Shown in pieces: positions 24,126 through 35,179 of a DNA stretch of 64,000 nt. The notes below the pieces were generated by a model. That model ran no database searches. It was not told the origin of the DNA and worked only from the letters and a program-made list of their open reading frames with translations. Source of the DNA: Perognathus longimembris pacificus (lineage: Eukaryota; Chordata; Mammalia; Rodentia; Heteromyidae). The first letter of the stretch is position 1. Every line of letters starts with the position of its first letter. A program made the translations under genes and the position numbers. The stretch is taken from positions 16,203,086-16,267,085 of the forward strand of contig NC_063188.1 of the NCBI RefSeq assembly GCF_023159225.1, given 5' to 3'.

Positions 24126-24322
24126 GGGGGGGGGGGGGGGGTTGTCAGTCATGGGGCTTGAACTCTAGGCCTAGGCACTGTCACTGAGCTCTTCAGCTTA
24201 AGGCTAGCACTCTACTGCTTGAGTCACGGCATCACTTCCAGTTTTCTGGTGGTGAATTGGAGATGAGTCTCACAGACTTTCCTGCCTGGGCTTGCTTTGA
24301 ATCATGATCCTCAGATCTCAGC
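24126..24322 (-). repeat. B1-ID composite SINE, 5'-truncated, with a run of 16 G at its tail
   Basis: A G16 run at 24126-24141 occupies the position where the T-rich (minus-strand) tail should be, followed by the ID part (CAGTCATGGGGCTTGAACTC) and B1 part (CTTTCCTGCCTGGGCTTGC, TCAGATCTCAGCCTC). The last B1 block is missing at the junction with the next L1. Confidence 0.8.
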
Positions 24323-26495
24323 CTCTCTCTTTTTGCAGATGACATGATCCTGTATTTAAAGAACACCATGGACTCTACTTCCAAGTTACTTGAGCTGATC
24401 CCAAACTTTGGCAAAGTAGCAGGATATAAAACTAATCCTCAAAAATCAATGGCTTTTCTGTATGCCAACAATGTGAAGAGCAAGATGGAAACAGGAAAGC
24501 AACTCTTTTGTAGTAGCCTCAAAAAAAAAAAAAAACACTAGGAAGAAACTTAAACAAAGAAGGGAAAAACCTTTATGATGAAGACTTTAAAACCTGAAAA
24601 AGGAAATTAAAGTAGAACTAAGGAAGTGGAAAAACCTCCCATGATCCTGGATTGGGAGGATTAACATCATGAAAATGGCAATATTGCCAAAGGCTATCTA
24701 CAAATTCAATGCAATATAAATCAATATCCCAACACCATTCATTAATGAAATAAAGGAAGCAATCCAAAAATTCATATGACCCCAAATAGCATAAACAATC
24801 CTTAGCAGGAATGGAGGAGTACCAATACCAAACTTTAAACTCTAGTGCAAAGCTATAGTAATAATAATAAAAAAAAAAAACTTCTCAGTATTGGCACAAG
24901 AACAGACCTAAGGACTAAGGGAATAGAATTGAAGATCCAGAAATGAACCCACAGACGTATGGCTACCTAATGCTTGATAAGGGAGCCAAAAATAGGATGG
25001 AAAAAAGACATCTTCTTAAATACATGGTGCTGGCAAAATTGGTTAAACATCTGTAAAAGACTAAAGTTATTTCCTTTGTTTACCACCTTGCACCAAAATC
25101 AATTCCAAATGAATCAAAGGCCTTGAAGGAAAAGCAGATACCCTGAAAACATTGCAGGATAGAAGAAAATAGGAGAAACACTATGGCTGCTTGACACAGG
25201 TCAAAACTTTCTTAATAAAAACCTAGAAACAAAACAAATCAAAGGAAGGTTGAACAAATGGGATTGCATAAAACTGCAGAGCTTCTGCATGGCAAAGGAA
25301 ATCGCTGGCAAGATAAATAGAAAACCCAAAGTGTGGAAGAAGATCTTTACTAGCCATACAACAGACAAGGGCCTCATATCTGAAATATACTTATAACTTA
25401 AAAAATTAAGTTCCCCAAAACAAGTCCTCAAAAAACAACTGCCCCATTAATAAGCACGCTAAAAATTTGAAGAGAGATTTCCCCTAAGAGGAAATGAGGA
25501 TAGGCACATGAAGAAATTATCAAGATATCTGGCCATAAAAGAAATGCAAATCAAAACAACATTGAGATTTCACCTAATAACAACAGATGCTGGTGGGGAT
25601 GTGGCCAAAAGGGAAGCCTACTACACTGTTGGTGGGAGTGTAAACTTGTTCAACCACTCTAGAAAGCAAAATGGAGGTTCATCAAAAGGGTAATCATAGC
25701 TCCCCTATGATCCAGCAGCCCCACTTTTGGGCATTTACCCAATGGATCCCAAACAAGGGCATACTAAAGCTACCAGCACAACCATGTTCATTTCAGCATT
25801 ATTTATTTACCATAGCTAAAATATGGAACCAACCCAGATGCCCCTCAGTAGATGAATCGATCAAGAAAATGTGGTATATATACACAATGGAATTCTATGC
25901 TTCTATCAGAAAGAATGACATTGCACCATTCATAAGGAAATGGAAAGACCTGAAATAAAATCATACTAAGTGAAGTGAGCCAGACCCAAAGAAACATAGA
26001 CTCTGTGGTTTCCCTCATGGGTAATTATTAGTAAATGTCTAAGATAGTTCTAACAGATGAACACAATACCTCAATTGCTATGTACCTATGATCACATAAG
26101 ATGATGGTAAGCGAAATGAACTTGCAGTTACGGAAACAAGAGGTTTTATCATTGTTGTTGTTATTTTTAATGTACTATGTGTAATTATTTCCTTTTTTTG
26201 TTTATCTTTCCTGTGGTTTAGCCCCTGTTGTCACTGTATTTGATTTTTGTACCCTGGGTATTTTATGTATGTTTTTCTGAATTAGGGAAGGGAAGGGGAA
26301 CATCAAAATGGTGAAATCAAAGTTAATAGGTGAACCAGTGCAACAGAGATACTCACAAAACAATGTTAGAAATTAACTGTATAAAAGGGGGGCAGAAATT
26401 GGAGAGGAAGAAAGGTGGGAGAAAAATGACAAGAAATGTACTACCTTACATATGTAACTGTAACCCCTCTGTACATCACCTTCACAATAATTTTT
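24323..26495 (+). pseudogene. L1 ORF2 C-terminal half and 3' UTR, inactive
   Basis: The reverse transcriptase and C-terminal half of LINE-1 ORF2. At the left end the translation reads [10 protein letters not shown], the RT active-site box with both aspartates, followed by [20 protein letters not shown]. At 25671-25958 the C-terminal region reads [19 protein letters not shown]. Between them the frame is broken several times, for example after the A run near 24527, so no full protein is possible. The 3' UTR follows from about 26100 and ends near 26490 with a CATCACCTTCACAATAA end but almost no A tail. It is 5'-truncated and abuts a truncated SINE. Confidence 0.9.
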
Positions 26496-26519
26496 TTCAA
26501 GTTTAAGTTGGAATGTATC

Positions 26520-27385
26520 TCAAAGAGCAAAGCACTCGCATAACAAGCTCATTACTTTGCATTTACTTTTGTATAAATAAATAATTTAATACAGGACACT
26601 ACCATGCTCAGGTATATTGCTAGGAGGATTAAAAAAAAGACAAGAATTATGGTAATCAAAAAGATAAAACAGAAAGTAGAGATCCTCATAAAAAGAAACA
26701 AAATCAAAATAAACTGAATTTCCTAAATTAGAGATAATCTGACACTGGACAAATAAACAAGATTTAACCTACTTAAAAGAGGAATACATGGAAATAAATA
26801 AAATGAGAAAAATACATGAGCAAAATACATATAAAAATAATGTAAATATAAAACTATTAATATGAAAGAAATAAAACAACAACAAAGTTTAAAAGGGGTT
26901 ATTTCATCTTGGGATAATCCATTACAAGTATATGCAAGTCATTAGCTAGTCAGGAAAACACAATTTGGAAATAAAGTAAATATGGATATGAAAACAAGAA
27001 GAATTTGGTAATTTACAATATAAATTCAGTAGAAAATCAAGTAGAAAGTAGGAATAAAGGTGAAGAAATGTGAAAAACACAATGAGTTGATTTACTAGTT
27101 CAATGTGTAATTATGAGCCCATCCAACTTACAGATATATAAGCAGAGGCCAGAATTTGACTATAATTATTCATAAAGTTACAGAATAACAACAAATTTCA
27201 GTAAATTCTGAAAAGCATACAACTTTCAGGCCATGTGTCTGAACACTTCACTATAATTATAAATTAGTAATAATTAACCAGAAATAGTTAATGGATTTCA
27301 GCATAATTGTTTTCAAAGTTTGTTCTCAGCATCTAGATCAAAGAAAACATCCACACTAAATTTGATGTGGACAAATGGAGAGAGA
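26520..27385. other. A-rich intergenic, possibly very old L1 debris
   Basis: Dominated by A-rich words, with stretches such as ATCTGACACTGGACAAATAA that recall L1 but cannot be placed firmly. Confidence 0.3.
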
Positions 27386-27389
27386 AATG

Positions 27390-27575
27390 GTGAGTAAAAA
27401 TGGTCATACTGCTTAATGTGAAAATGGAATCAGGTAAGTCAAGGAGATACACGGGGTTTGGGATAGATGGGAAGAATGATGGAGTTATACTAATCAAGAT
27501 GCATTATACTCATGTTGTATTATTAGAAATCTCTTTATACAACTACTTAAATATAAGAAAATTAAATTTATGTAA
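27390..27575 (+). repeat. Older L1-like 3' end
   Basis: ACTAATCAAGATGCATTATAC and TACAACTACTTAAATATAAG match the copies at 21.9 and 45.0 kb, preceded by UTR-like sequence. Confidence 0.55.
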
Positions 27576-27884
27576 ATGCAAAAAAACTAAAACCTAAAAG
27601 TAGTTAGAAATAGGCAAGAGAGCATTGTATAGTAAGTAGAACATTGCCAAAATGGCAAAAAAATAACTTAAATAAATTTATTAGAAAGCTCAAAAATGTT
27701 AGGGAAAGAACAAGGTTAACTCATCAATAAAAGCATATACTGCCAAAATTTAGACAGTATAAAATCTAACAGGAAGGAGTATGTAAATTGAATCCAGAAA
27801 AATCTAGAACAATTTTCAAAGGCACTAAAATACATAAAGCTTTGTGCAAATCTGAGCAATAAAATCAGATAGAAGGTATTAGTA

Positions 27885-27968
27885 CCCGCGTAAGAGGTAT
27901 GGCTCAAGTGTTAGAGCACTTGCCTGACATGGGCAAAGTTGTGAGTTCAAATCCCAGTACTGCCAAAA
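27885..27968 (+). repeat. ID-type SINE monomer
   Basis: A single tRNA-like unit: TATGGCTCAAGTGTTAGAGC (A box region) and GTGAGTTCAAATCCCAGTAC (B box region), ending CTGCCAAAA. It has RNA polymerase III promoter-type boxes; activity unknown. Confidence 0.75.
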
Positions 27969-28079
27969 GTTAGATACAGTGTATAAATAATGTTTCTATC
28001 AATAGTTAAAATATCTATGTATATGGATGAATAATGTTGTATATGATACAGTTTTGAAAATCAGTAATGAATTCTTCTA

Positions 28080-28720
28080 CAGAAAAAATTAATTGCTAAA
28101 ATTGACTCAAGGAGAGGTAGAACACCTGAACTTACCACAAGGAAAGTAGTCATAGATATACCCCCTTCAAAAAGGCACAGGGCATAATTTAGACAGCAAG
28201 TTCTACCGTATCATCAAAGAACAAATCTCATCAAAGAACAAATCAAAGAACACATCACAAATCACAAACAAATCACAAATCAAAGAACAAATTCTCATAC
28301 TCCATGAAATATTTGGGGGCATAGAGAAAGAAGGAAATATCCTCACCTCATTTTGCAAGTCTTGCATAATTTTTATTCCAAAACTTGGACAAATATAGCA
28401 GAAAAATGAAAACTAGAGAACCAATCTTACTTATGAAGATAGATGCAGAATACTAAATAGAATATTAGCAATTCAAATCCAGCAATGTATTAAAAGAAAA
28501 ATAAACTATGAGTCATGACCAATAAGGCTTTTCTCATGAAATAAATATGGTTTAATATTAAGGGACTTATTAATGCTATTCACTACATTAAGAGATTAAA
28601 AGATAAAAATTTTATAATCACCTCAATAAATGCCCTCAAATTACTTCATGAAATTTGATATTCACAACTTGATACACACTATTCTAGCAGAGCTTATCTT
28701 AGATTTAATAAAACATTACT
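28080..28720 (+). repeat. Ancient L1M ORF2 remnant, part 1
   Basis: AAATGAAAACTAGAGAACCA, ATGAAGATAGATGCAGAATA, ATTAGCAATTCAAATCCAGC and TTAATGCTATTCACTACATT follow old L1 ORF2 in order. It contains a small local tandem of ATCAAAGAACAA-type words at 28212-28292. Confidence 0.6.
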
Positions 28721-28974
28721 TTTTCATTTAATAGATTGAGCTCAAGGTTGACGTGCATTATTTCTCAAGTTATATTCTTCTTGTTGATTTTACCTCAATG
28801 ACTACTTGAATCGGGTACCAATTTCAAGGACTTTCACCCTTTTCCTTTCTCTTTTGCTAAAGTTCAAGTTGTTGTTTTAGGAGTATGATTTCTATCTTAG
28901 AGTTTACTATATGTCTCCACTAATCTATTACTGCATTTCTTCCATGAGAAATCATAAATAATGTAAGCATATTA

Positions 28975-29265
28975 AACAGTTAAAAGTGGTGGCATGTGCA
29001 TGTATTCATAGCTACTTGGAAGAATTGAGATTTGGAGGATCCCAGATCATGATCACCCAAGGCAGAGGAAAAGGCTCATCAAGAGCTTGTCAATGAAGTA
29101 CAGGCAGTACATGCCTGGGAAGACTAACAGATAGATAACACTTGAACAGGAAGTGAGCATCTATCTGAAAAATTGCCAGCAAAAATTAGGATCAGCCATC
29201 ATTTAGTTATGAGACCTCGACTTAAGCTCAAGGCTCTAGTTTCAAACTCCAGTACCACCAAAAAA
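28975..29265 (+). repeat. Diverged three-part SINE
   Basis: B1-like start (AGTGGTGGCATGTGCATGTA, TAGCTACTTGGAAG), a middle unit, and an ID-like end (GCTCAAGGCTCTAGTTTCAA, ACTCCAGTACCACCAAAAAA). It interrupts the ancient L1 remnant. Confidence 0.45.
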
Positions 29266-29734
29266 TTTCAAATGCAATTAACATTTAATACATGTAATAA
29301 TGAATATGTAGAACCATGTAGCACTATCAATATAATCAGAAGCACTGTATGGTTAGAAATTCATTGATTGGAGTGACTCTGTAAAACTTTAGGCTCCGTA
29401 GGATTTTCAAAAACTATCTGAACATTTTTCATCCACCTATTTAACACTGCTTTTAGTAATGAAAGTTTTATGTAAATCCTTTCATTTGTGACCTATCATA
29501 AATATGGAACAAACATCACATTTAATGATGAAACAAACTTTTCCATAAAAGGATAACCATTATATTTGCTTTTATCCAACATTGTGCTGGAAGTCCAAGA
29601 CAACTTGTGATACAGAGAAAATGAGTAACCAATATAAATATTACGAACAGGAAAAAAAAAGCTAGTATGTTTTTCATTGAGCAAAAGTGTTTATACCTTT
29701 TCATTCCTAGGATCAAATACAATGTGTGGCACAT

Positions 29735-30370
29735 TGTGAAAAATCAAATAATATTTGTTTAATGAATACTATAAAGCAACGGATTAGAAAATGCAATAAG
29801 AAAGATAGCTCACTCACAATAAGAAAAATGATGAAACACTTAGGAAGAAATATTATAAATCATATTAAAAATTCTAAGACATATTTAAATGTGTATCTAA
29901 AGATATTCTAAACTTTACTGAAGGTATTGAAAGAAGAATGAATAAATCAAGAGACTTATGATGCTTATTGATGGAATTCATCACAATTACAGAAATGTCA
30001 TTTCTGCCCAAATTATTACATAAAGTAAATATAATTACAAGCAAACTATAGGTGGACCATTTTTAAGATTTGGAGCTGATTCTGAAATTCATCTAAAAAT
30101 AAAAACTATGGAAATGGCCCAGACAAATGTAGGCAGAAAACAAGCAACGAAAATTTGTTCTACAAGATATCAAAACATGTCTGAAACCAACAGCTATTTA
30201 GTGTACAGTATTGATATAAAAATAAAGAGATCAATGAAACTGAGCATAAGGTCCTAAACTAGATTTGTCCGAGAGGAATTTCAACATATGAATTCAGTAT
30301 TTGGAGCATTTCAAATTAATGGGGGAGAAGAAAATCTGTTACTTAATATTGTTAGAGCATAGCCACCTAG
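29735..30370 (+). repeat. Ancient L1M ORF2 remnant, part 2
   Basis: ATGAAACACTTAGGAAGAAA, ATTCATCACAATTACAG, TCATTTCTGCCCAAATTATT and TTTAGTGTACAGTATTGATA continue old ORF2 in order after part 1. Confidence 0.6.
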
Positions 30371-30504
30371 AAGAAAAAAATATGTGTGTATCTGTGTGTA
30401 GTGTATATAGGCATACAAATACATGAATATGAACACAAACAAAAAAGATAGAGATGCACAGAGACTAGGACACACATCATACCTAACAATATAAACAAAA
30501 ATAA

Positions 30505-31287
30505 TTTTTTCTGAATAATTATTTATTTTTTGTCAAAGTGATGTTCAGAGGGGTTACAGTTTCATATGTAAGACAGTGGGAACATATCTTGTACAATTTG
30601 TTACCTCCTCTCTTTTTTCCTCCCTCCCCCTCCCCCTTTCCGTCTCCCCCCATGAGTTGTTCAGTTGGTTTACACCAATTGGTTTTGTAAGTATTGCTTT
30701 TGGGGTTGTTTGTCTTTTTATCCTTTGTCTCTTGATTTTGATATTCCCTTTCCCTTTTCCTTCCCTAGTTCTAATAAAAGTATATACAGTATCCAGGGTA
30801 CTCAGATGAGATACAGTGATAGTGCAGGGACAACCACAGGCAGGGGATACAAGAGGATCATCAACAATAGAAGCTACGGCTTCACATCGCATGTTGAAAG
30901 TAATTACAACAGTGATATAACAGTCGTTTCCATAACATGGATTTTATTTCACTTAACATCATCTTATGTGATCATAAGGGTATAGCTATTGGGCCTTGTG
31001 ATGCTCTGCTATGACTTGCCTAAACCTGTACTAATTATTTCCTATGAGGGAAACCATACAGTCCATGTTTCTTTGGGTCTGGCTCACTTCACTTAGTATA
31101 ATTTTTTCCAAGTCCTTCCATTCCCTTAGGAGTGGGGCAATATCATTCTTTCAGATAGAGGCATAAAATTCCGTATATGTATATGTACCACATTTTCCTG
31201 ATCCATTCGTCTACTGAGGGGCATCTGGGTTGGCTCCATATTTTAGCAATGACAAATTGTGCTATGATGAACATTGTTGTGCTGGAT
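30505..31287 (-). mobile_element. 5'-truncated L1, minus strand
   Basis: T-rich tail, AGAGGGGTTACAGTTTCATA, a pyrimidine-rich UTR, then ORF2 C-terminal sequence (ATCCATTCGTCTACTGAGGG, ATGAACATTGTTGTGCTGG). It closely parallels the 3' part of the 10.2-11.1 kb element and splits an ancient L1M remnant. No clear target duplication was found. Confidence 0.85.
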
Positions 31288-32160
31288 TAAACAGATTTTG
31301 AAAAAGCAACGCTATTTCTTAGAAGATACACTGGGGAAAGTTTAAGGGAAGAGAAAGATTTTTACAGAATACTCAAAAGAAAAAATGGAATAAATTTGAT
31401 AGGATCAAGAATTTTTCACTTGTACAATATTCACTATAGGCAAAGATAAAAAATAAATTTGCATTCTAAAATAACAATTGCAATTTAGATACCATTTTAC
31501 ATTTATGGACACAGATGTATGAATACAAAAAGTAATGTTTCTTACCAGTACTAAAAAGGTAAACAATCTATAAAAGTCAATGGGCAGGGGATATGAGCGA
31601 GGTACCTACCAACAGAAAGGAAAACCAAACAGACAATAGCATAGGAGAAAATACTCAATCTTAGAAGTAGCCAGAGATCTATTTTCCCTAAGGAACAATG
31701 AGTCAACAAGTATGATCACATCAAGGATTGATAAAGTAGAAATAAAGCTATCTTAGCAGTTTAAAGAGAAATTTTACGATGGTTTATAAAACTGAAATAT
31801 TAAAACCTAGCAATTCCAAATAAAAGAGTACACCCTCAAGACAAACAAGTCCATGCCTACAAGAAGATCCATCCCATGGCTGTCCCATGCAGAATTGTAA
31901 CTGATTTGTAAACAAGTTAAACATTTACTACTTGAAACTAGCTAAATAGGGCAATTAAAAAGAAATCAGATGCATTTATATGTGTCACAAGAAAACATCC
32001 CCAAGACATACTGTTGAATGAAAACTCAACTTGCAGAAAAATGCATACAGTTTATATAATTTATTTTCAAAATAACCATCCACAAAATTATACACATCTT
32101 TATGTTTATAAACACATTGCAATCATCTGGAAAATGACACACAAACATAATTTCTGCCTT
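31288..32160 (+). repeat. Ancient L1M ORF2 remnant, part 3
   Basis: AACCTAGCAATTCCAAATAA, CCCAAGACATACTGTTGAAT and AAATGCATACAGTTTATATA match the end of old L1 ORF2. With parts 1 and 2 it forms one decayed element over about 4 kb, cut by later insertions. Confidence 0.55.
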
Positions 32161-32309
32161 GGAAGAGCTGTGAAGTAGACAGCTGAAAAGAGATTTTCAT
32201 ATCATTTAACATTGTTACAATAGGAAAAGATCCAGATGTACTAGAGAAATTTTAATTTGTATTGAAAAAGTATAGAAGAAGAAAAAGGTAAAAGGGATAT
32301 GAAGGCCAG

Positions 32310-32445
32310 ACAAGGACTCTACTGTAGCTTTGACATTTTATAAGTGAGGAAACTTAGGAAAGCTGGTGACTGTCTTAAGATCAAATTGGAATCCAGGACC
32401 CTGGTCTTTTCAGGCCAGGGAGTAATGCATAGGTAGTCATCTCCA
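32310..32445 (-). repeat. Possible MIR fragment
   Basis: ACATTTTATAAGTGAGGAAA, CTTAGGAAAGCTGGTGACTG and GGAATCCAGGACCCTGG follow the reverse MIR core. Confidence 0.45.
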
Positions 32446-32882
32446 CTATTATCTAGAATCCCACTGGTTATATCCAACAATACAAATCATTTTCTGATGT
32501 TACAGGGATCCTCAGTTGAGGATTATTAGATCAGTACCACCTTTATAAATGTTATATAGGACAAACAGAACCTTTTGGCCCCTGTCGAATGGAACACAAC
32601 CAAACATCCTTTTCTCCAACCACCTATTAGCCTTAAGACAAATTACCTTGGTAATCACAATACTGGATATTTTCTCTGTGATGTGTACGGGGAAAACAAA
32701 TCACAATAGAGCTTATCTATTATGAATAGACCTTGTCTCGTGGTGCTGAATGATTGCTTTTATTAAACAGCTTTCTGTTAGGACTTCAGTATTTTATTTA
32801 TCTCCAAAGTATTTTATACAATTTAGAAAATATTTTTATTTACATGTTCTGCAAACTTCCTTAGCTCTAGAAAGTTGTTCTT

Positions 32883-33081
32883 CAGGGTTGTGAACGTGAC
32901 CTAGTGGTAGAATGCTTGCCTCGTATACATGAAGCCCTGGGTTTGATTCCTCAGCACCACATATATAGAAAAAACCAGAAGTGACGCTGTGCCTCAAGTA
33001 GTAGAGTGCTAGCCTTGACCAAAGGAAGCCAGGGACATTTCTCAGGCCCTGAGTTCAAGCCCCAGGACTGGCAAAAAAAAG
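32883..33081 (+). repeat. ID-type dimer SINE
   Basis: Left unit CTAGTGGTAGAATGCTTGCC and GGTTTGATTCCTCAG; right unit GACGCTGTGCCTCAAGTAGT and GAGTTCAAGCCCCAGGACTG, with an A tail. The flanking repeat agttgttctt (32873-32882, 33084-33093) is its likely target duplication. Confidence 0.85.
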
Positions 33082-33254
33082 ACAGTTGTTCTTTATTTTT
33101 TTATTTATTTATTTTTCTTTACTGAGCTTAGAAGTTGTTTATTTTTTTATTTTTTTTCAAATTTTTATTATCAAACTGATGTACAGAGAGATTACAGTTT
33201 CATACGTTAGGCATTGGATACATTTCTTGTACTGTTTGTTACAGTTGTTCTTTA
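33082..33254 (-). mobile_element. Very short L1 3' end with two T-rich tracts and target duplication
   Basis: Minus-strand L1 terminal sequence of only about 80 bases (ACTGATGTACAGAGAGATTA to TTGTACTGTTTGTT), then a T-rich tract at 33139-33158, a non-repeat stretch at 33121-33138, and a second T-rich tract at 33096-33120. The 14-base repeat acagttgttcttta flanks the block at 33082-33095 and 33241-33254. Confidence 0.8.
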
Positions 33255-33535
33255 ATAATTTTAAATTTATATAAAGGATAAAATGTATTTTGGTGATCAG
33301 CATTTGGACCCTTAACCACATGATTCCTGATAGGCATTGCAGGAAATGTTTCCTTTGCGGCCTCCCAAAAAGCTCTTCTGTTTAATCATATTGGACTGGG
33401 AATATCATGTACATTCTTACCCTTAGGGCATTATTCAAGCCTGTTTCTTCTCTAGCTAGAGTACACTACTTCATCCATCCACCTATTCCCAAAGGAAGTA
33501 CTGGGTTGTAGTTTAAACAAAAGTACAAGTTCTTC

Positions 33536-34395
33536 TCGCTTATGTGATCTTATGTGATCATATGTACATAGCTATTGAGCTACTGCGATCATCTGCTAGG
33601 ATTATTCTAGACATATATTATTACCAATGAGGGAAGCCATAGAGTCTATGTTTCTTTGGGTCTGACTCACTTCACTTAGCATTATTTTCTTCAAGTCTTT
33701 CCATTTCCTTACAAATGGGGCAATTCTATTCTTTCTGGTAGAAGCATAGAATTACATTGTGTATAGGTATCACATTTTCTTGATCCATTCTTCTACTGAC
33801 GGGCATCTGGGTTGGTTCCATATTTTAGCAATGGTAACTTGTGCTGTGATGAACATAGTTGCACTGCTAGCTTTAGCGTGGTCTTGCCTGTAATCCATTG
33901 GGTAAATGCGCAAAAGTGGGGTTGCTGGGTCATAAGGGATCTCTGTGTTTAACCTTTACAGGAACCTCCATACTGCTTTCCAGAAAAATGAACTCCAAGT
34001 TATGGAAATAAGTGGTTTATCATTGTTGTTGTTATTTTCAGCATACCATGAAATTATGCCTTTTCTTTTGTTTTTCTTCCCTATGGTTTTACCCCTGATC
34101 TCACTGTAACTGATTTTGGTTCCCTGGGTATTGTATATACATTTATCAGAACTAGGGAAGGGAAGGGGAACATCAAAAGAGACAAAGGGTAAAAGGAAAA
34201 CCAATACAACAGCAATACTTACAAGACAATATGCTGCAAACCAACTGTACAACAGGGGTGGCGGGAGGCTGGGGAGAGGGAAAGAAGGGAGAAAAATGAA
34301 GGAGAAGGTAACAAGGTGGATAAGAAATGTACTCACTGCCTTACATATGAAACTGTAAACCCTCTGTACATCACTTTGACAATAAAAAAGAAATA
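33536..34395 (+). mobile_element. 5'-inverted (twin-primed) L1, plus orientation
   Basis: The left part (33536 to about 33987) is reverse-complement ORF2 and early UTR sequence. The right part (about 33988 to 34395) is plus-strand 3' UTR from ATGAACTCCAAGTTATGG to CATCACTTTGACAATAAAA and an A-rich tail. In L1 coordinates the two ends meet almost exactly at the inversion (a CACATAAGCGA-type end followed by AATGAACTCC). The 126-residue frame across the junction is L1 noise. The flanking duplication is not clear. Confidence 0.85.
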
Positions 34396-34419
34396 ATTTT
34401 TAAAAAGTGAAAAAAAAGC

Positions 34420-34610
34420 ACCGATTGTGGATCAAGAATCAGGTTCAAATTGCCTTTAGATTTTCTGTGTGACTTTTAGCCATTTCTTTAAGAAGTTTCA
34501 TTTTCTTTATCATTATGAATAATGATAATATGTATGTTATGCAGCAGTTTTGAGGACGACTCTTTCAGCATACTGTGTGAAACATGATAAACCATTATTA
34601 TTATTCATCT
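34420..34610 (+). repeat. MIR
   Basis: ATCAGGTTCAAATTGCC, TTTCTGTGTGACTTTTAGCC and GTTTCATTTTCTTTATC follow the MIR core in plus orientation. Confidence 0.5.
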
Positions 34611-34779
34611 TTCAGCAATTTCCCCAAAGCCCTTTATCCCCCAAGTACATGTCATCACATGTATATGTGAGCTGATATTTGAGCTTGCCCACAGGGCTCA
34701 TGGGTAGGAAAACATTGAATGGTTTTCTGAACAATATTAATCAGAGCCAGGTCAATTGTCACTCAAAGAACCATAATAA

Positions 34780-35170
34780 TTGTAAGGTTTGTTAAAGTAG
34801 GTAGCCGATAAAGGAGAACGCCATGTGGTATTCAGGCAGGAGAGAAAAGTTTATTCCCCAACTGCTGGCCCATGGCTAAGGTGATAAATGGCCAGAGAGA
34901 AGGGAGAGGTGGAGAGAAACGGTGACCCCCGCCCCACCCTGCCTTATCTAGGGCAGGGGCAGGGAGATATGGCCAGGTAAATTAGGATGTGACCTCAGGG
35001 AAGGAGGAAGAAACTGCCTCCATATATGCTGGTTACCCAGGTAACTGGGTAGAGACAACCCATGGGGGGCATCTTCATGAAGCCCTCCTGGGGTGGGCCT
35101 TGCAATAATATCTTATGTATTTTCATTCTCCAAAAGATGGTGATGGTACCTCTTTTGTTCTCAACTCCAC
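34780..35170 (-). repeat. Possible solitary LTR-like sequence
   Basis: A GC-richer block containing AAAAGTTTATTCCCCA (a reverse polyadenylation-like signal) and C-rich, G-rich segments unlike the surroundings. Its look suggests an LTR, but no clean ends, duplication or internal retroviral genes were seen. Confidence 0.22.
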
Positions 35171-35179
35171 TCTTCATGA

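Noticed and set aside
27885..27968. Functional tRNA gene
   Set aside because: It has A- and B-box-like motifs, but the sequence and A-rich end are those of an ID SINE, and no cloverleaf with a valid acceptor stem was evident.
28212..28292. CRISPR-like or regulatory tandem repeat
   Set aside because: Irregular short duplications of an A-rich word inside decayed L1; no constant repeat with unique spacers, and the genome is mammalian.
33956..34336. 126-codon minus-strand frame
   Set aside because: Antisense of the L1 3' UTR plus ORF2 across the inversion junction.
34780..35170. Endogenous retrovirus
   Set aside because: Only a vague LTR-like block was seen, with no gag, pol or env similarity, no primer site and no clear ends; kept only as a low-confidence LTR-like feature.
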